Positions 1-8,803 of a stretch of DNA of 64,000 nucleotides are shown in pieces; position 1 is the stretch's first letter; each line of letters opens with the position of its first letter. The notes beneath the pieces were generated by a model, which saw only the letters and a program-made list of their open reading frames with translations, was not told where the DNA came from and did no database searches. The stretch is from Butyrivibrio sp. MC2021 (lineage in GTDB: Bacteria; Bacillota; Clostridia; Lachnospirales; Lachnospiraceae): NCBI RefSeq assembly GCF_000621605.1, contig NZ_JHXX01000007.1, forward strand, positions 123,926 through 187,925. Direction: 5' to 3'. A program made the position numbers and the translations under genes.

Positions 1-1217
1 GTATAAACGTTTCCTGCGATCCACTCTGCATAAGCGGCTGCATCCATGCGTTTAAGGTCCCCCAGTTCTTTTTTGTACCTGTCCAGCATCTCGGGGTTGT
101 CCCAGTGGAACTTGATTATGGCAGCAAGGTCCCTGGCATCTCCGGGCTCGAAGAGTCTTCCTGTGACTCCGTCCTTAATAAGCTCAGGGATTCCGCCGAT
201 ATTGGCACCTATGACAGGCACTCCCAGCTGCTGACTCTCCATAACGGAGAAGGGATTATTCTCATACCACTCAGAGGGGTATACGGTGAAAAGTGCCCCG
301 CTTATGAGTTTCTTAAGGTCTGCCCCTGTTCTGAAGCCCACATCTGTGGCATAGGGAAGGTTATCTATGGCCTCCTTGTACTCGCCCTTTCCGGCAAAAA
401 CAAAGTCCACCTCCGGAAGCATGTCGCAGGCACTAAGAAGGGTTCCCATGCCCTTTTCCCAGGAGTATCTGCCAAAGTAGAGAACGTAATTGGGCGGAAG
501 TTTCAGCTCAGGATCGGGATCCCCCTTGGGTTCCATAGGCTCCACAAAATTGTGCATGGCCACGGTCTTATCCGCAAAGAGCGGATTACTGTCCATCTTC
601 TTTTTCATGAACTCTGAGCAGCAGATGATGGTGTCGATGTATTTATAGGTGCCTCTCGCGTTCCAATATATGGCCTCAGCGGCTCCCACTGCGGATTTGG
701 CGGCAGAGCCGTGAATGCACTTACCCTTGATACAGTTGACGAAATGTCCTCCCAGACACTTCTCGCAGTTAAGGCGGCTTCCCGGGTTATTCATCATATG
801 GTTGGGGCAAAGAAGCTGATAGTCGTGGGCAGTGAATACTATGCGGCAGTTCTTTCCCACCTGCTTTCTCCACTTGACCACCTCCAGGATAACAGAGGGT
901 GTCAGCTGATAGTTGAAGTTATTGAGGTGCACCACATCAGGCTGAAAATCCTCCAGGACAAGCCTGATCTTTTTCCTGGCTTCCCTGCTGTAGATGGTCT
1001 TCACAGGATAGGTGAGCTTGGAGAGCTTGCTTCCTCCATGGAAATCCATGTCGGAAGTGTAGGCCCCCACATTGTTGGACACACATCTGCCCTCATGCTC
1101 CATGCCGAAATACTGAACCTCATGGCCCAGGGCCTTAAGGGCATCTCCCAGCTTGAAAATATATGTTTCCGAGCCTCCATTGGGATGGAGGAATTTGTTT
1201 ACCATTAAGATCTTCAT
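1..1217 (-). CDS. GT4 glycosyltransferase, 3' end cut by window edge
   Basis: The reading frame starts at an ATG at 1217 (MKILMVNKFLHPNGGSE) and stays open for about 405 codons to the left edge, so only the C-terminus is missing. The N-terminal NGGSE loop, the donor-site region around residues 315-345 with E-x7-E spacing (ENNPFSVME), and the GVPVIGANIGGIPE stretch after it are typical of GT-B fold GT4 retaining enzymes. It should transfer a sugar from a nucleotide donor to a lipid-linked acceptor on the cytoplasmic face of the membrane. It is the last visible gene of a 16-gene minus-strand run and overlaps the stop of the preceding gene by four bases (ATGA), which suggests translational coupling. 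Donor and acceptor cannot be told from sequence. Confidence 0.85.
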   Translation of the reverse strand, partial: MKILMVNKFLHPNGGSETYIFKLGDALKALGHEVQYFGMEHEGRCVSNNVGAYTSDMDFHGGSKLSKLTYPVKTIYSREARKKIRLVLEDFQPDVVHLNNFNYQLTPSVILEVVKWRKQVGKNCRIVFTAHDYQLLCPNHMMNNPGSRLNCEKCLGGHFVNCIKGKCIHGSAAKSAVGAAEAIYWNARGTYKYIDTIICCSEFMKKKMDSNPLFADKTVAMHNFVEPMEPKGDPDPELKLPPNYVLYFGRYSWEKGMGTLLSACDMLPEVDFVFAGKGEYKEAIDNLPYATDVGFRTGADLKKLISGALFTVYPSEWYENNPFSVMESQQLGVPVIGANIGGIPELIKDGVTGRLFEPGDARDLAAIIKFHWDNPEMLDRYKKELGDLKRMDAAAYAEWIAGNVY

Positions 1218-2761
1218 TGTGAAACTCCGTATTTCTCTCCGTAAAGGTCTATCCAGTCAGGTCTTGGCATAGACCTGCAGCTGTTTTTGCCATAGAAGCT
1301 TGCTGTCATGCAATTATCCACATTTTTCGGATCGGACACAACAGGCATGTGCATAAGAGGTCCCTGATAATTGTTGATCTCAGGAAGGATAACGTCGTCA
1401 ACGCCCTCTTCCTCCATGAGCCTTATCTGGAGAAGCATCTGCTCTCTATAGTCCTCGGCCTGTCCTGAACGGTAATAGTCAAGGCAGACATAATCGGTGT
1501 ATTCCTTGATTCCATGTCTTCCAACATAGGCTATCAGCAGCATTGCAAGGGCAAGGGCACCGTAAAGCACAATATCGCCCACTACAGTTCTTCCCTTATC
1601 CGCGGTGTCCAGATGGCTTATGCAAAAGCCCATGACATAGATCACCACTGCCAGAAGGCAGATAAAGAACACCCAGAAATCGAAGTTATAATATCCTGAT
1701 GAAACCACGCCGCCGGCATAGAGCCTTGGGGCATACATGCTGGCATTAACAAGGAATGCAGTGGCTGTAAACAATAGCGGATGTGAAAAGCGCTTCTCAA
1801 AACCTGTCTTATAAGTTGCCTTGGCAGCCTTAAGTGCCCCGGCGGAGATGACCGCAATAATAAGCACCGCGATCAGCACAAAGGCCTTATCCACAATGAA
1901 GCTCTCATAGGCGTCTTTTACGGAAAAAGTGATGCTGGCAAGGATAGTTGCAACCACGCCCTCGGTGGGCTGAGCTCCCTGACTGATATCCGAGGCACTT
2001 CTGGCCGCATTTCCCGGAGCCACAAAGCTAAGATAGAGTCCTATGCCTTCCAGCACCAGAGGAATCAGAAGAAGGAAATCCTTTTTATTCCTGTCCTTTG
2101 CAATAACAAACTTTTCCAGCCAGAGGATAAATACAACCTCCGGAAGAAGCAGGGCTGCGGGATAGGTTGCTCCTCCCATAAGAGCCGCGAAAATGCTGAG
2201 TACAATGAGGTCTCCGATTTTTCTGTCAGTTAAAAATCTGTCCCCGAAAAGAATTCCTATAAGTGCCATACACATGGGCATTACATAGTGAACACAGCCG
2301 ACCCACCAGAAAATTCCTGATTTCTGAGAAGGCACCAGCTGAAAGGAAAAGGTCAGGAAAATAAGTGCCACCTCCAGAAAATATCTGCCTCCCAGCTCCC
2401 ATCTCTTCTTCAGGAAATGATGGGCGAAGGCCGTAAAGCAGATGATCTGCAGGATAACGAAAATAAAGGGCACCAGCACATAGCCCCGGGCTGAGAAAAC
2501 CTCAGGGTGCAGGCAGAACACAAAGCAGTCAAACCAGGTTCCCTGCCAGTGCTTGTAAGTATCAACAGTGGTCAAAGCCGCAGCCTTAAGGGCTGAGATC
2601 ACAGAGCCTGTGGTCTTAAAAGCCAGATGGGCTCCCGCTCCGTAGTTATAATCATCCCCGCTGGCAAAGTCGTAGGGGGCGATCATAAATACAGGAATAA
2701 GGCTCAGTAAAAGTATGAGGGCCCAGATAAGGACCCTGTGTTTTGAAATCAGTTTTTTCAT
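1214..2761 (-). CDS. Polytopic membrane protein, DUF6056-like
   Basis: A 515-residue protein with about a dozen hydrophobic segments; the first follows MKKLISKHR. An ASGDDYNYG motif lies in the first outside loop at about residues 33-42. Acidic residues in the first extracytoplasmic loop are typical of GT-C type lipid-donor glycosyltransferases, and the overall layout resembles the DUF6056 family by my recollection. The final 90 residues are soluble and end in a Trp/Tyr-rich tail. It sits between a GT2 and a GT4 gene, 18 bases after the former and overlapping the latter by four. The likely role is transfer or modification of the glycan outside the membrane. No catalytic motif is proven, so the function stays tentative. 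Confidence 0.6.
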   Translation of the reverse strand: MKKLISKHRVLIWALILLLSLIPVFMIAPYDFASGDDYNYGAGAHLAFKTTGSVISALKAAALTTVDTYKHWQGTWFDCFVFCLHPEVFSARGYVLVPFIFVILQIICFTAFAHHFLKKRWELGGRYFLEVALIFLTFSFQLVPSQKSGIFWWVGCVHYVMPMCMALIGILFGDRFLTDRKIGDLIVLSIFAALMGGATYPAALLLPEVVFILWLEKFVIAKDRNKKDFLLLIPLVLEGIGLYLSFVAPGNAARSASDISQGAQPTEGVVATILASITFSVKDAYESFIVDKAFVLIAVLIIAVISAGALKAAKATYKTGFEKRFSHPLLFTATAFLVNASMYAPRLYAGGVVSSGYYNFDFWVFFICLLAVVIYVMGFCISHLDTADKGRTVVGDIVLYGALALAMLLIAYVGRHGIKEYTDYVCLDYYRSGQAEDYREQMLLQIRLMEEEGVDDVILPEINNYQGPLMHMPVVSDPKNVDNCMTASFYGKNSCRSMPRPDWIDLYGEKYGVSQ

Positions 2762-2779
2762 TTAAGGTTATTTCTCCAC

Positions 2780-3751
2780 TTATTTTTTCAGATAAAGCCT
2801 CACCAAAAAGAGCTTGAATCCTCCCATGATCTCCCATTCTGTGGCAAAGCTCTTTATCCTCTTTCTGACATATCTGCCGGAATCCCCAAAGAGTTCCTGC
2901 CAGCCGTATTTGCGGAAGAACCCGGGTCTGAAAAAGCCCTTGAGGTCTATCCTTATCTGGTCGTAGATCTGATTGAGCATTCTGGAAGTGGCGTAGTACT
3001 CACCCTCTCTGCCAAGGCCGTTCTCTGTGGCCTGTCTTCTGATGTTGCCGGTGGTGGTAATAAAATTCCCCATCTTCTCATCACCTATGGTATGAACCAC
3101 AGAACCGGGCATTTGATAATAATCATAGAGCTTGTCGGGAACGAAGCTCACTTTGTTTGAAAAAGAAATCGATCTGTACCACAAAAGCATATCGACGAAG
3201 GCCTTCTGATCCTCGGCGTAGCGAAGCTCATGCTCCATCAGGATGCTGCGCCTCACAAGCTTATTCCAGGAAAAGCCCTCGATATTGTGGGTTAAAAGAA
3301 AGACTCTCTGGGCATCAGCGCCGCTGACACATTTCCTCTCCAGCACCGGCTCGCTCCAGTCCAGCTCTTTTCCCTCTTCATCCACGTATCTGAAGGAACA
3401 GCAGGCCATATCGGAGCCGTCCTCACAGATGGCGCCATACATCTTCTCTATGAAATCAGGGTGCATATAGTCGTCGCAATCCATGAAGGTAATAAACTCA
3501 CCGGTGGCCTGCAAAAGGCCGCAGTTGCGGGAATTGGCATGTCCGGTGTTCTCCTTATGGATAGCCTTCACCCTTTCATCCTTGCCGGCGTATTCATCCA
3601 GAATCCCCGGGGTTCCGTCGGTGGAGCCATCGTCCATGAGAAGAACCTCCAGATTCTTATAGCTCTGGGCTATGATGCTGTCCACGCAGCGTCGTATATA
3701 TTTTTCAGCGTTGTATATGGGTACAACCACGGTTATCTTCGTATCGCTCAA
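2780..3751 (-). CDS. GT2 family glycosyltransferase
   Basis: A 323-residue GT-A fold transferase. The N-terminal VVVPIYNAEKYI block, the MDDGSTDGT nucleotide-binding loop (39-47) and the metal-binding DCDD motif (91-94) are all present. The C-terminal third is helical and basic, fitting membrane association. The start is a TTG at 3751: GGAG lies nine bases upstream, and no ATG occurs before the conserved nucleotide-binding loop, so an ATG start would delete the fold. It is placed 14 bases after a GT4 gene in the same run. It should add one sugar to the growing lipid-linked glycan; the sugar is unknown. Confidence 0.85.
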   Translation of the reverse strand: MSDTKITVVVPIYNAEKYIRRCVDSIIAQSYKNLEVLLMDDGSTDGTPGILDEYAGKDERVKAIHKENTGHANSRNCGLLQATGEFITFMDCDDYMHPDFIEKMYGAICEDGSDMACCSFRYVDEEGKELDWSEPVLERKCVSGADAQRVFLLTHNIEGFSWNKLVRRSILMEHELRYAEDQKAFVDMLLWYRSISFSNKVSFVPDKLYDYYQMPGSVVHTIGDEKMGNFITTTGNIRRQATENGLGREGEYYATSRMLNQIYDQIRIDLKGFFRPGFFRKYGWQELFGDSGRYVRKRIKSFATEWEIMGGFKLFLVRLYLKK

Positions 3752-3765
3752 TTACTTATTCTCCG

Positions 3766-4857
3766 TTACAATAAACTCTCCAGGCCATGAACCGATTTCT
3801 CTATGGTGAAAAATGCGGCTCTCTTCTTTGCAGCTTCTGTATATTCAGGCATCACGCCGCTTTTCGCGATAGTTGCCGCTTTATCTATAGCCTCAGCAAG
3901 GCTCTTGGGGTTTCCCGCCTCAAAGAGTATTCCCTGCTTATCCTCTGTAATTATCTCAGGAATGCCTCCAATATCGGAAGCTACGCATATAAGTCCCTGA
4001 GCCATGGCCTCTATAATGGATATGCCGAAGGCCTCCTGCCAGACAGGGGGATAGACAAAGATCTGTGCCCTCTTGAAAAAGGCCTCCTTGTCCAGCCTAA
4101 CACCGTGAAAGGTGACTGTATCCATAAGTCCCAGGTCCCTGACCTTCTGCTCTAAAGAAGTTCTTGCGGGGCCGTCCCCCAGGATATCCAGGTGGAGGCT
4201 GTGGTCCTTTGAAAGAATTCCCAGGGCATCTATAAGAACGTCAACGCCCTTTACATCCACCAGACGGCCGATATAGAGAAGACCTGTGGAACCCTCAGAA
4301 CCACCGGCTTCACCGGGCTCTTCTTTTGATTCCGAAATATCTATTCCGTTATAAACAACCTTGATCTTATCAGCAGAAATGCCAAATTCCTGAACATAAC
4401 TCTGCCTGGTAAATTCCGATACTGCTATCAGTGCATCTGATTCCTTGAGGATCTTGGAAAGCAGCCTGTAATGCATCTTATCTTTTCGATTATTGCCTGT
4501 ATAAAAAAACTTATCTTCAAAGGAGCAGTGAAGGTATTTGATATATTTGGGGCCTTTGCACAGCTTGATCAGGCACCTGTACAGGAAGTATGTTCCCACA
4601 CCCTCGTGATGCACCACCACTGCGTCATACTTATTTTTCCGGGTAAGAGCTACCAGTTCCTTAATCTTTATCGGAGCTGAAAAACCGCTGAAATCATAGG
4701 TCTTAAGCCCCTCATCCTTCATCCTCTCAGCAATTTCGCCCATGCCAAAAAGAAAGCAGAATTCATGGCACGCTGTTCCCCTAAGCCCGATCTGCTCGCA
4801 CAAGAGCTCTATTCCGCCGGCCCCTCCGGCGCTAAGTAAATGAAGTACTTTTTTCAT
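3766..4857 (-). CDS. GT4 family glycosyltransferase
   Basis: A 363-residue GT-B transferase. The N-terminus reads MKKVLHLLSAGGAGGIE, with the Gly-rich acceptor-side loop. The middle carries VVYNGID and LLYIGRLVDVKGVD, which begins the C-terminal Rossmann domain. The E-x7-E donor motif is seen in EAFGISIIE, followed by AMAQGLICVASDIGGIPE. All hallmarks of an active GT4 enzyme are present. It lies one base after the preceding GT8 gene's stop and belongs to the same operon. It probably acts on the cytoplasmic side of the membrane on an undecaprenyl-linked intermediate. The donor sugar cannot be assigned. Confidence 0.88.
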   Translation of the reverse strand: MKKVLHLLSAGGAGGIELLCEQIGLRGTACHEFCFLFGMGEIAERMKDEGLKTYDFSGFSAPIKIKELVALTRKNKYDAVVVHHEGVGTYFLYRCLIKLCKGPKYIKYLHCSFEDKFFYTGNNRKDKMHYRLLSKILKESDALIAVSEFTRQSYVQEFGISADKIKVVYNGIDISESKEEPGEAGGSEGSTGLLYIGRLVDVKGVDVLIDALGILSKDHSLHLDILGDGPARTSLEQKVRDLGLMDTVTFHGVRLDKEAFFKRAQIFVYPPVWQEAFGISIIEAMAQGLICVASDIGGIPEIITEDKQGILFEAGNPKSLAEAIDKAATIAKSGVMPEYTEAAKKRAAFFTIEKSVHGLESLL

Positions 4858-4858
4858 C

Positions 4859-5851
4859 TTATCCCCAATTGTTTCCGGCCCATTTGTCTTTGCGGAATTC
4901 CAGGCTTCTCATGGAATAGTAAACTGCTCTCAAGGGCTTCTTTACATAATATTCCAAAACCTCGGAGAATCCGCCCTTACTGAGCTTTTTATTGAACCTG
5001 TAGAGCTTTCCCTTGCGGTCCAGCTTCTGTTTTCCGCAGGGTGATAAAAGATAATACTTATACCACTCATCTCCTGCGTAGATATCTCTGTAGATCCAGG
5101 GCTTATCCCCTGTGATGTAGTGGATAACCGCAGCGTCTTTTACCGCTTCCTTCCAGTCCCTGTAATTGGTTCCGTAGTAGCTGTTAAACTCATCCATGGT
5201 ATAAAACTGAGGTATCTGCTCAGCCATATATCTGAAGGGCATGCAGTTATATCTGGCGGATAAAAAGGTTATCCGACCCTTACAATATTCATTAAAGGTC
5301 TGCTGATCCATGGAGCTTCTGTTTCCAAGGCTTCTTCTGTAGGCTATGAGCTTGGTGCTCATGTCATCTTCACGAAGCTTTTTTGCATTCAGAAGAAGAA
5401 ATCCGCCGTTGATCCTCTCGGTCTTGTCCAGGATGCATGCGGAGTGGAGCACTGCAGCCAGATAGTTGTCCCCCAGCTCAGTCTCAGAATAGAGCTTCCA
5501 CAAGTCCTCCTTCACAATCATATCCGAGTCCACATAGAGCACTCTGTCGTACTGAGGAAGGTCATCGCTTATATCAAATTTCAAAAGACATGCCGGAGAA
5601 ATGCTGGATAGCTGAACAATGTCACTGAACTTATCCAGTGGCTTTTCTATGCAGGTGACACTGCTATTCTCATAATGCCCGAAGACATTGAACTTCTCGG
5701 AATCCTCTTTTGAAAAGTCACCTCCGAACACATAGATATCAGCGAAGGTATCCTGTGCCTTGTTCTCCAGTATGGAGGTTATGGTTACCATGGTTGGCAT
5801 TAAAAAATTTTTATCGCATATCAGCGCAAAGGGCAGTCTGTTCATTCCCAT
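4859..5851 (-). CDS. GT8 family glycosyltransferase, copy 1 of tandem pair
   Basis: A 330-residue GT-A retaining transferase of the GT8 family (LgtC/galactosyl- and glucosyltransferase type). It shows the ALICDKNFLMPT N-terminal block, the DSD metal motif at 108-110 inside LYVDSDMIV, GGFLLLNAKKLR, and the GDKPW block near the C-terminus that closes over the donor. The start may be the ATG at 5851 or, with better spacing to GGGA, the ATG two codons later at 5845. It is a clear paralogue of the next gene upstream (both have SIA/SPACLLKFDIS, RRSLGnRgSMDQQT and NCxP blocks) and overlaps it by about ten bases. Confidence 0.88.
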   Translation of the reverse strand: MGMNRLPFALICDKNFLMPTMVTITSILENKAQDTFADIYVFGGDFSKEDSEKFNVFGHYENSSVTCIEKPLDKFSDIVQLSSISPACLLKFDISDDLPQYDRVLYVDSDMIVKEDLWKLYSETELGDNYLAAVLHSACILDKTERINGGFLLLNAKKLREDDMSTKLIAYRRSLGNRSSMDQQTFNEYCKGRITFLSARYNCMPFRYMAEQIPQFYTMDEFNSYYGTNYRDWKEAVKDAAVIHYITGDKPWIYRDIYAGDEWYKYYLLSPCGKQKLDRKGKLYRFNKKLSKGGFSEVLEYYVKKPLRAVYYSMRSLEFRKDKWAGNNWG

Positions 5852-6792
5852 TTCCCGACTTTCTTGTTTCTTCTCTCTTTTCTCTCCCTGAAGATATTGA
5901 TAAAGCCTGCAAAGCCCTCCTGGGCAATCTTTTTCCTGAGCTTGTCAAATCTGTAGCTCCAGATGCCTCTTAGCTTGAACTCCACATCCTTGAAGGGTGA
6001 CAGCTTGTAATATTTGTACCATTCCTTTGCCCAGGGCTTGAAGGTGTATTTCCAGGGCTTCTCCCCGGTGGCGTAGTGAATGATAACAGCTTTATCTATA
6101 ACGTCCTGAGCACTCTTGTAGTCAGAACCGTAAACCTCATTTAGACGGTCGATCCTTCCCTCCGCCATCTCGATGACCTTGGGAGGAATGCAGTTAAACT
6201 TAATATCCTGATAGAGGTAGTCCTTGCCGGTGACGATATTGTAGGTCTGCTGGTCCATGGAACCGCGGTCTCCAAGGCTCCTTCTGACCTCTCTCATTTT
6301 GAGATTGAGCTTCTCATCTCTGATGCGCTTGGCGTTAAAAAGCATGATGCCGGCGTTGACATTGCCGGTCTCCTCATCCATATTGGCCAGCTCTTTTACA
6401 CCTGCTGCATAGTGATCCCCAAGGTCCACATTGTAGAACTCCGACAGATCACCTCTCACAATGATGTCGCCGTCAAGGTAAAGAAGCTTGTCGTAGGCAG
6501 GCACCAGCTCGCTGATGTCAAACTTCAGAAGACATGCAATTGAAATATGAGCCAGCTGCTTAATATCCCTGTAGGCATCAAGGGAAGCCTTCACCAGATT
6601 GATGGGAGAGCCGAAGGACCTGAGCATTTCGATCCTTTCATAGGAGCTCTCATTGCACTCTGCCATAACAATGTAAACGTCATACTCCGTGTCGGGAGCC
6701 TTGTTTACAAGAAGCGAGGTTATGGCCACGCAGGTGGGCATTATGAAATTGTCGTCACTTATAAGTACTACAGGTATCAAGTTTTTATTCAT
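5842..6792 (-). CDS. GT8 family glycosyltransferase, copy 2 of tandem pair
   Basis: A 316-residue GT8 transferase with VLISDDNFIMPT at the N-terminus, DGD at 107-109 in LYLDGDIIVRGDL, GIMLFNAKRIR, and YATGEKPW in the C-terminal donor lid. It matches the downstream gene block by block, so the pair arose by tandem duplication. Copies diverge in the acceptor-facing middle, which would let the two enzymes add related sugars to successive positions. The gene overlaps the upstream GT2 stop by one base, and its own end overlaps the other GT8 start. It has a basic, Arg/Lys-rich C-terminus that may hold it at the membrane. Confidence 0.88.
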   Translation of the reverse strand: MNKNLIPVVLISDDNFIMPTCVAITSLLVNKAPDTEYDVYIVMAECNESSYERIEMLRSFGSPINLVKASLDAYRDIKQLAHISIACLLKFDISELVPAYDKLLYLDGDIIVRGDLSEFYNVDLGDHYAAGVKELANMDEETGNVNAGIMLFNAKRIRDEKLNLKMREVRRSLGDRGSMDQQTYNIVTGKDYLYQDIKFNCIPPKVIEMAEGRIDRLNEVYGSDYKSAQDVIDKAVIIHYATGEKPWKYTFKPWAKEWYKYYKLSPFKDVEFKLRGIWSYRFDKLRKKIAQEGFAGFINIFRERKERRNKKVGKWE

Positions 6793-7766
6793 TATCCTTT
6801 TCCTAAACCTTTATAGAATCCCTTGGCCCAGGGCATATAGATGTCCAGCCAGAGGGACAGTTTTTTCTTTTGTGATATATGGGATATTCCCTTTAGGGTC
6901 CTAAAGCCCTTTTTCAGGTCCTTTTCTATATCTGCTATATACTTCTCTTTGTCAGCCATATCCGATTTTTTCAATTTCTTAAGGCAGTCGGTCTGGGCCT
7001 GACAATAGGAAAGAAGCGCATCTCCATAGAGGGAGCTCTCTCCGAGACTTTTAAAAAATTCACATCTCTTTTTCCTGGCATCCAGCACATCCAGCCTCTT
7101 AACGGAAAAGCCCGAGTGGGTTATGCTGCCCTCTCTCTTGGATCTGTAATAATATATGATCCTGTCTGAAAGAGCCACCTTCCGTGCCTCCCAGATAAGC
7201 CTGTAAACCAGGTATTCATCCTCATGGATCCTGCCCACAGGAAACTCCAGGTGTTCAAAAAGGCTTCTGTGAAACATCTTGGTCATGACGATGCCCCAGC
7301 CCTTGTGATAAGTGGTCATAAGCTCGTGGCACATGTCCCTGGAATCCATGAGCCTTGTCTCATAGGTGCTCTGAAAGGTCTCTGTCTCTGCAGGATCATG
7401 GAAGTTGTTGGATCTTCCCTGAGCCATGGTCACATGGCCTTCACAGATACAGGAATAAAGCACCTCCACATAATCCGGCGCAATGATATCATCCGAATCA
7501 ATAAAGGAAAGATACTCTCCCTTCGCAGCCCTGATACCGGCATTTCTTGCTCCGGAAAGGCCTCTGTTTTCCTGATGGATGACCCTGATCCTTGAGTCCT
7601 TCTCCTTCCAGGAATCACAAAGTGCCCCGGTGGAGTCCGTGGAACCATCATCCACAAGAATGATCTCCAGGTTGTCATAGGTCTGACTGCAGATACTGTC
7701 TACGCAGGCATCCAGGAATTTTTCAACATTATAAGATGGAACTATTATAGAAATTAAATCCTTCAT
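6792..7766 (-). CDS. GT2 family glycosyltransferase
   Basis: A 324-residue GT-A transferase. The N-terminal block is ISIIVPSYNVEKFLDACVDS, followed by LVDDGSTDST (38-47) and the DSDD metal-binding motif at 90-93. The ATG at 7766 is preferred over the in-frame TTG at 7772 because it gives the family's usual MKDLISIIVPSYN start. The C-terminal third is Lys-rich and amphipathic, which fits peripheral membrane binding. It follows the GT61 gene by about 14 bases. It most resembles the EpsJ/CpsI-like group of capsule GT2 enzymes, but the donor is not predictable. Confidence 0.86.
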   Translation of the reverse strand: MKDLISIIVPSYNVEKFLDACVDSICSQTYDNLEIILVDDGSTDSTGALCDSWKEKDSRIRVIHQENRGLSGARNAGIRAAKGEYLSFIDSDDIIAPDYVEVLYSCICEGHVTMAQGRSNNFHDPAETETFQSTYETRLMDSRDMCHELMTTYHKGWGIVMTKMFHRSLFEHLEFPVGRIHEDEYLVYRLIWEARKVALSDRIIYYYRSKREGSITHSGFSVKRLDVLDARKKRCEFFKSLGESSLYGDALLSYCQAQTDCLKKLKKSDMADKEKYIADIEKDLKKGFRTLKGISHISQKKKLSLWLDIYMPWAKGFYKGLGKG

Positions 7767-7780
7767 TCTCAATCTGTTCC

Positions 7781-8803
7781 TTACTTCCAGTAAAGCTTGT
7801 AAGCCTTGGGGATTCTGAACAAAAGCCTGGAAAGCACTTCCTTTTTCCTGTCGTAGGAGGAAGTGTCGATGCCTGACTTATCGCAAAAGCTCTGAAGCTC
7901 AGGAGTCAGCACCATAAGGTTATTGTCGTGATCGCAGCCCTTTACATATACAGGAATCTCAACCACCTCCGCATTGGAAGCGTAATTGATGATGTCCTGG
8001 TGTCCCGGTGTCTCGGGATATCTGTTCAGAATAACAAGCTTTGTTCCTTCTTTTGCAAAAAGAATATTGTGGGCTACCGTTCCTGTGGTGGCCACCATCT
8101 CCCTGCAATGGCTATAGTACCATACCTGTTCTTTAAAAGAAATCTCCTCGGGATAAAGCACCTTGTAACCGCTCTTTTCAAAAAGCTCCTCAATATACTT
8201 CTCACCCAGCTGCTTGGAGCCCCTGGCTATTCTGCTGCGGGAGAGATAGAGCTTGTCATAAACCTCAGGAAAACTCTCTGTAGCGGAAACGGTCTCCGAT
8301 ACATATCTGAAGGGCTCGATATACTCCTTCTTTAAGAAAAATCTCGGATAGTAGGATATGTCGGGAACCAGCACCTTGCTGAATCTGGTGGGCTTTGAGG
8401 GGCATATTACGTCCCTGTCCAGATCAATTCCCCAGAGGGCAAACCACTGTCTGTAAAAGCTCTCCATGCCTTCTATCTTGGCAAGGATCTTTTTGCCCTT
8501 GCTCACTTCCCTGGAAAGAGCCCACATTCTGACGGTACTGTCCACAAGGAAATGTCCCCAGTGGCCACGTAAAAAGCCGATGTAAAGGACCTCCTCGTCG
8601 CAGGTCTCCCACTCTGCAGCCTTGGGATCAATATCCTCTCTGGTGGCGTAGCCCTTTTTGTGAAGGCGCCTTTTACTGGTATATTCTATAAACTTTCCCT
8701 TTTCATCAAAGGCAAAAAGGCACTGTTCATCAGGGATTATATAGGCTCCCTGATACTCTGTTATCTGTGCCTTGCTGTTATCTATCATCTTTTCATCTAT
8801 CAT
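7781..8803 (-). CDS. GT61 (DUF563) family glycosyltransferase
   Basis: A 340-residue protein of the GT61 family. Blocks include YIGFLRGHWGHFLVDSTVRMW near residues 95-115 (the conserved GHFL segment), KLYLSRSRIARGSKQLGE, and the C-terminal VATTGTVAHNILFAKEGTKLVIL core that forms the donor pocket. A longer frame is open to 8899, but the ATG at 8803 has AGGA seven bases upstream and overlaps the end of the upstream GT4 gene by only 11 bases, so it was chosen. GT61 and GT4 occur as neighbours twice in this operon (here and at 14748-17040), in opposite order. Confidence 0.82.
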   Translation of the reverse strand: MIDEKMIDNSKAQITEYQGAYIIPDEQCLFAFDEKGKFIEYTSKRRLHKKGYATREDIDPKAAEWETCDEEVLYIGFLRGHWGHFLVDSTVRMWALSREVSKGKKILAKIEGMESFYRQWFALWGIDLDRDVICPSKPTRFSKVLVPDISYYPRFFLKKEYIEPFRYVSETVSATESFPEVYDKLYLSRSRIARGSKQLGEKYIEELFEKSGYKVLYPEEISFKEQVWYYSHCREMVATTGTVAHNILFAKEGTKLVILNRYPETPGHQDIINYASNAEVVEIPVYVKGCDHDNNLMVLTPELQSFCDKSGIDTSSYDRKKEVLSRLLFRIPKAYKLYWK

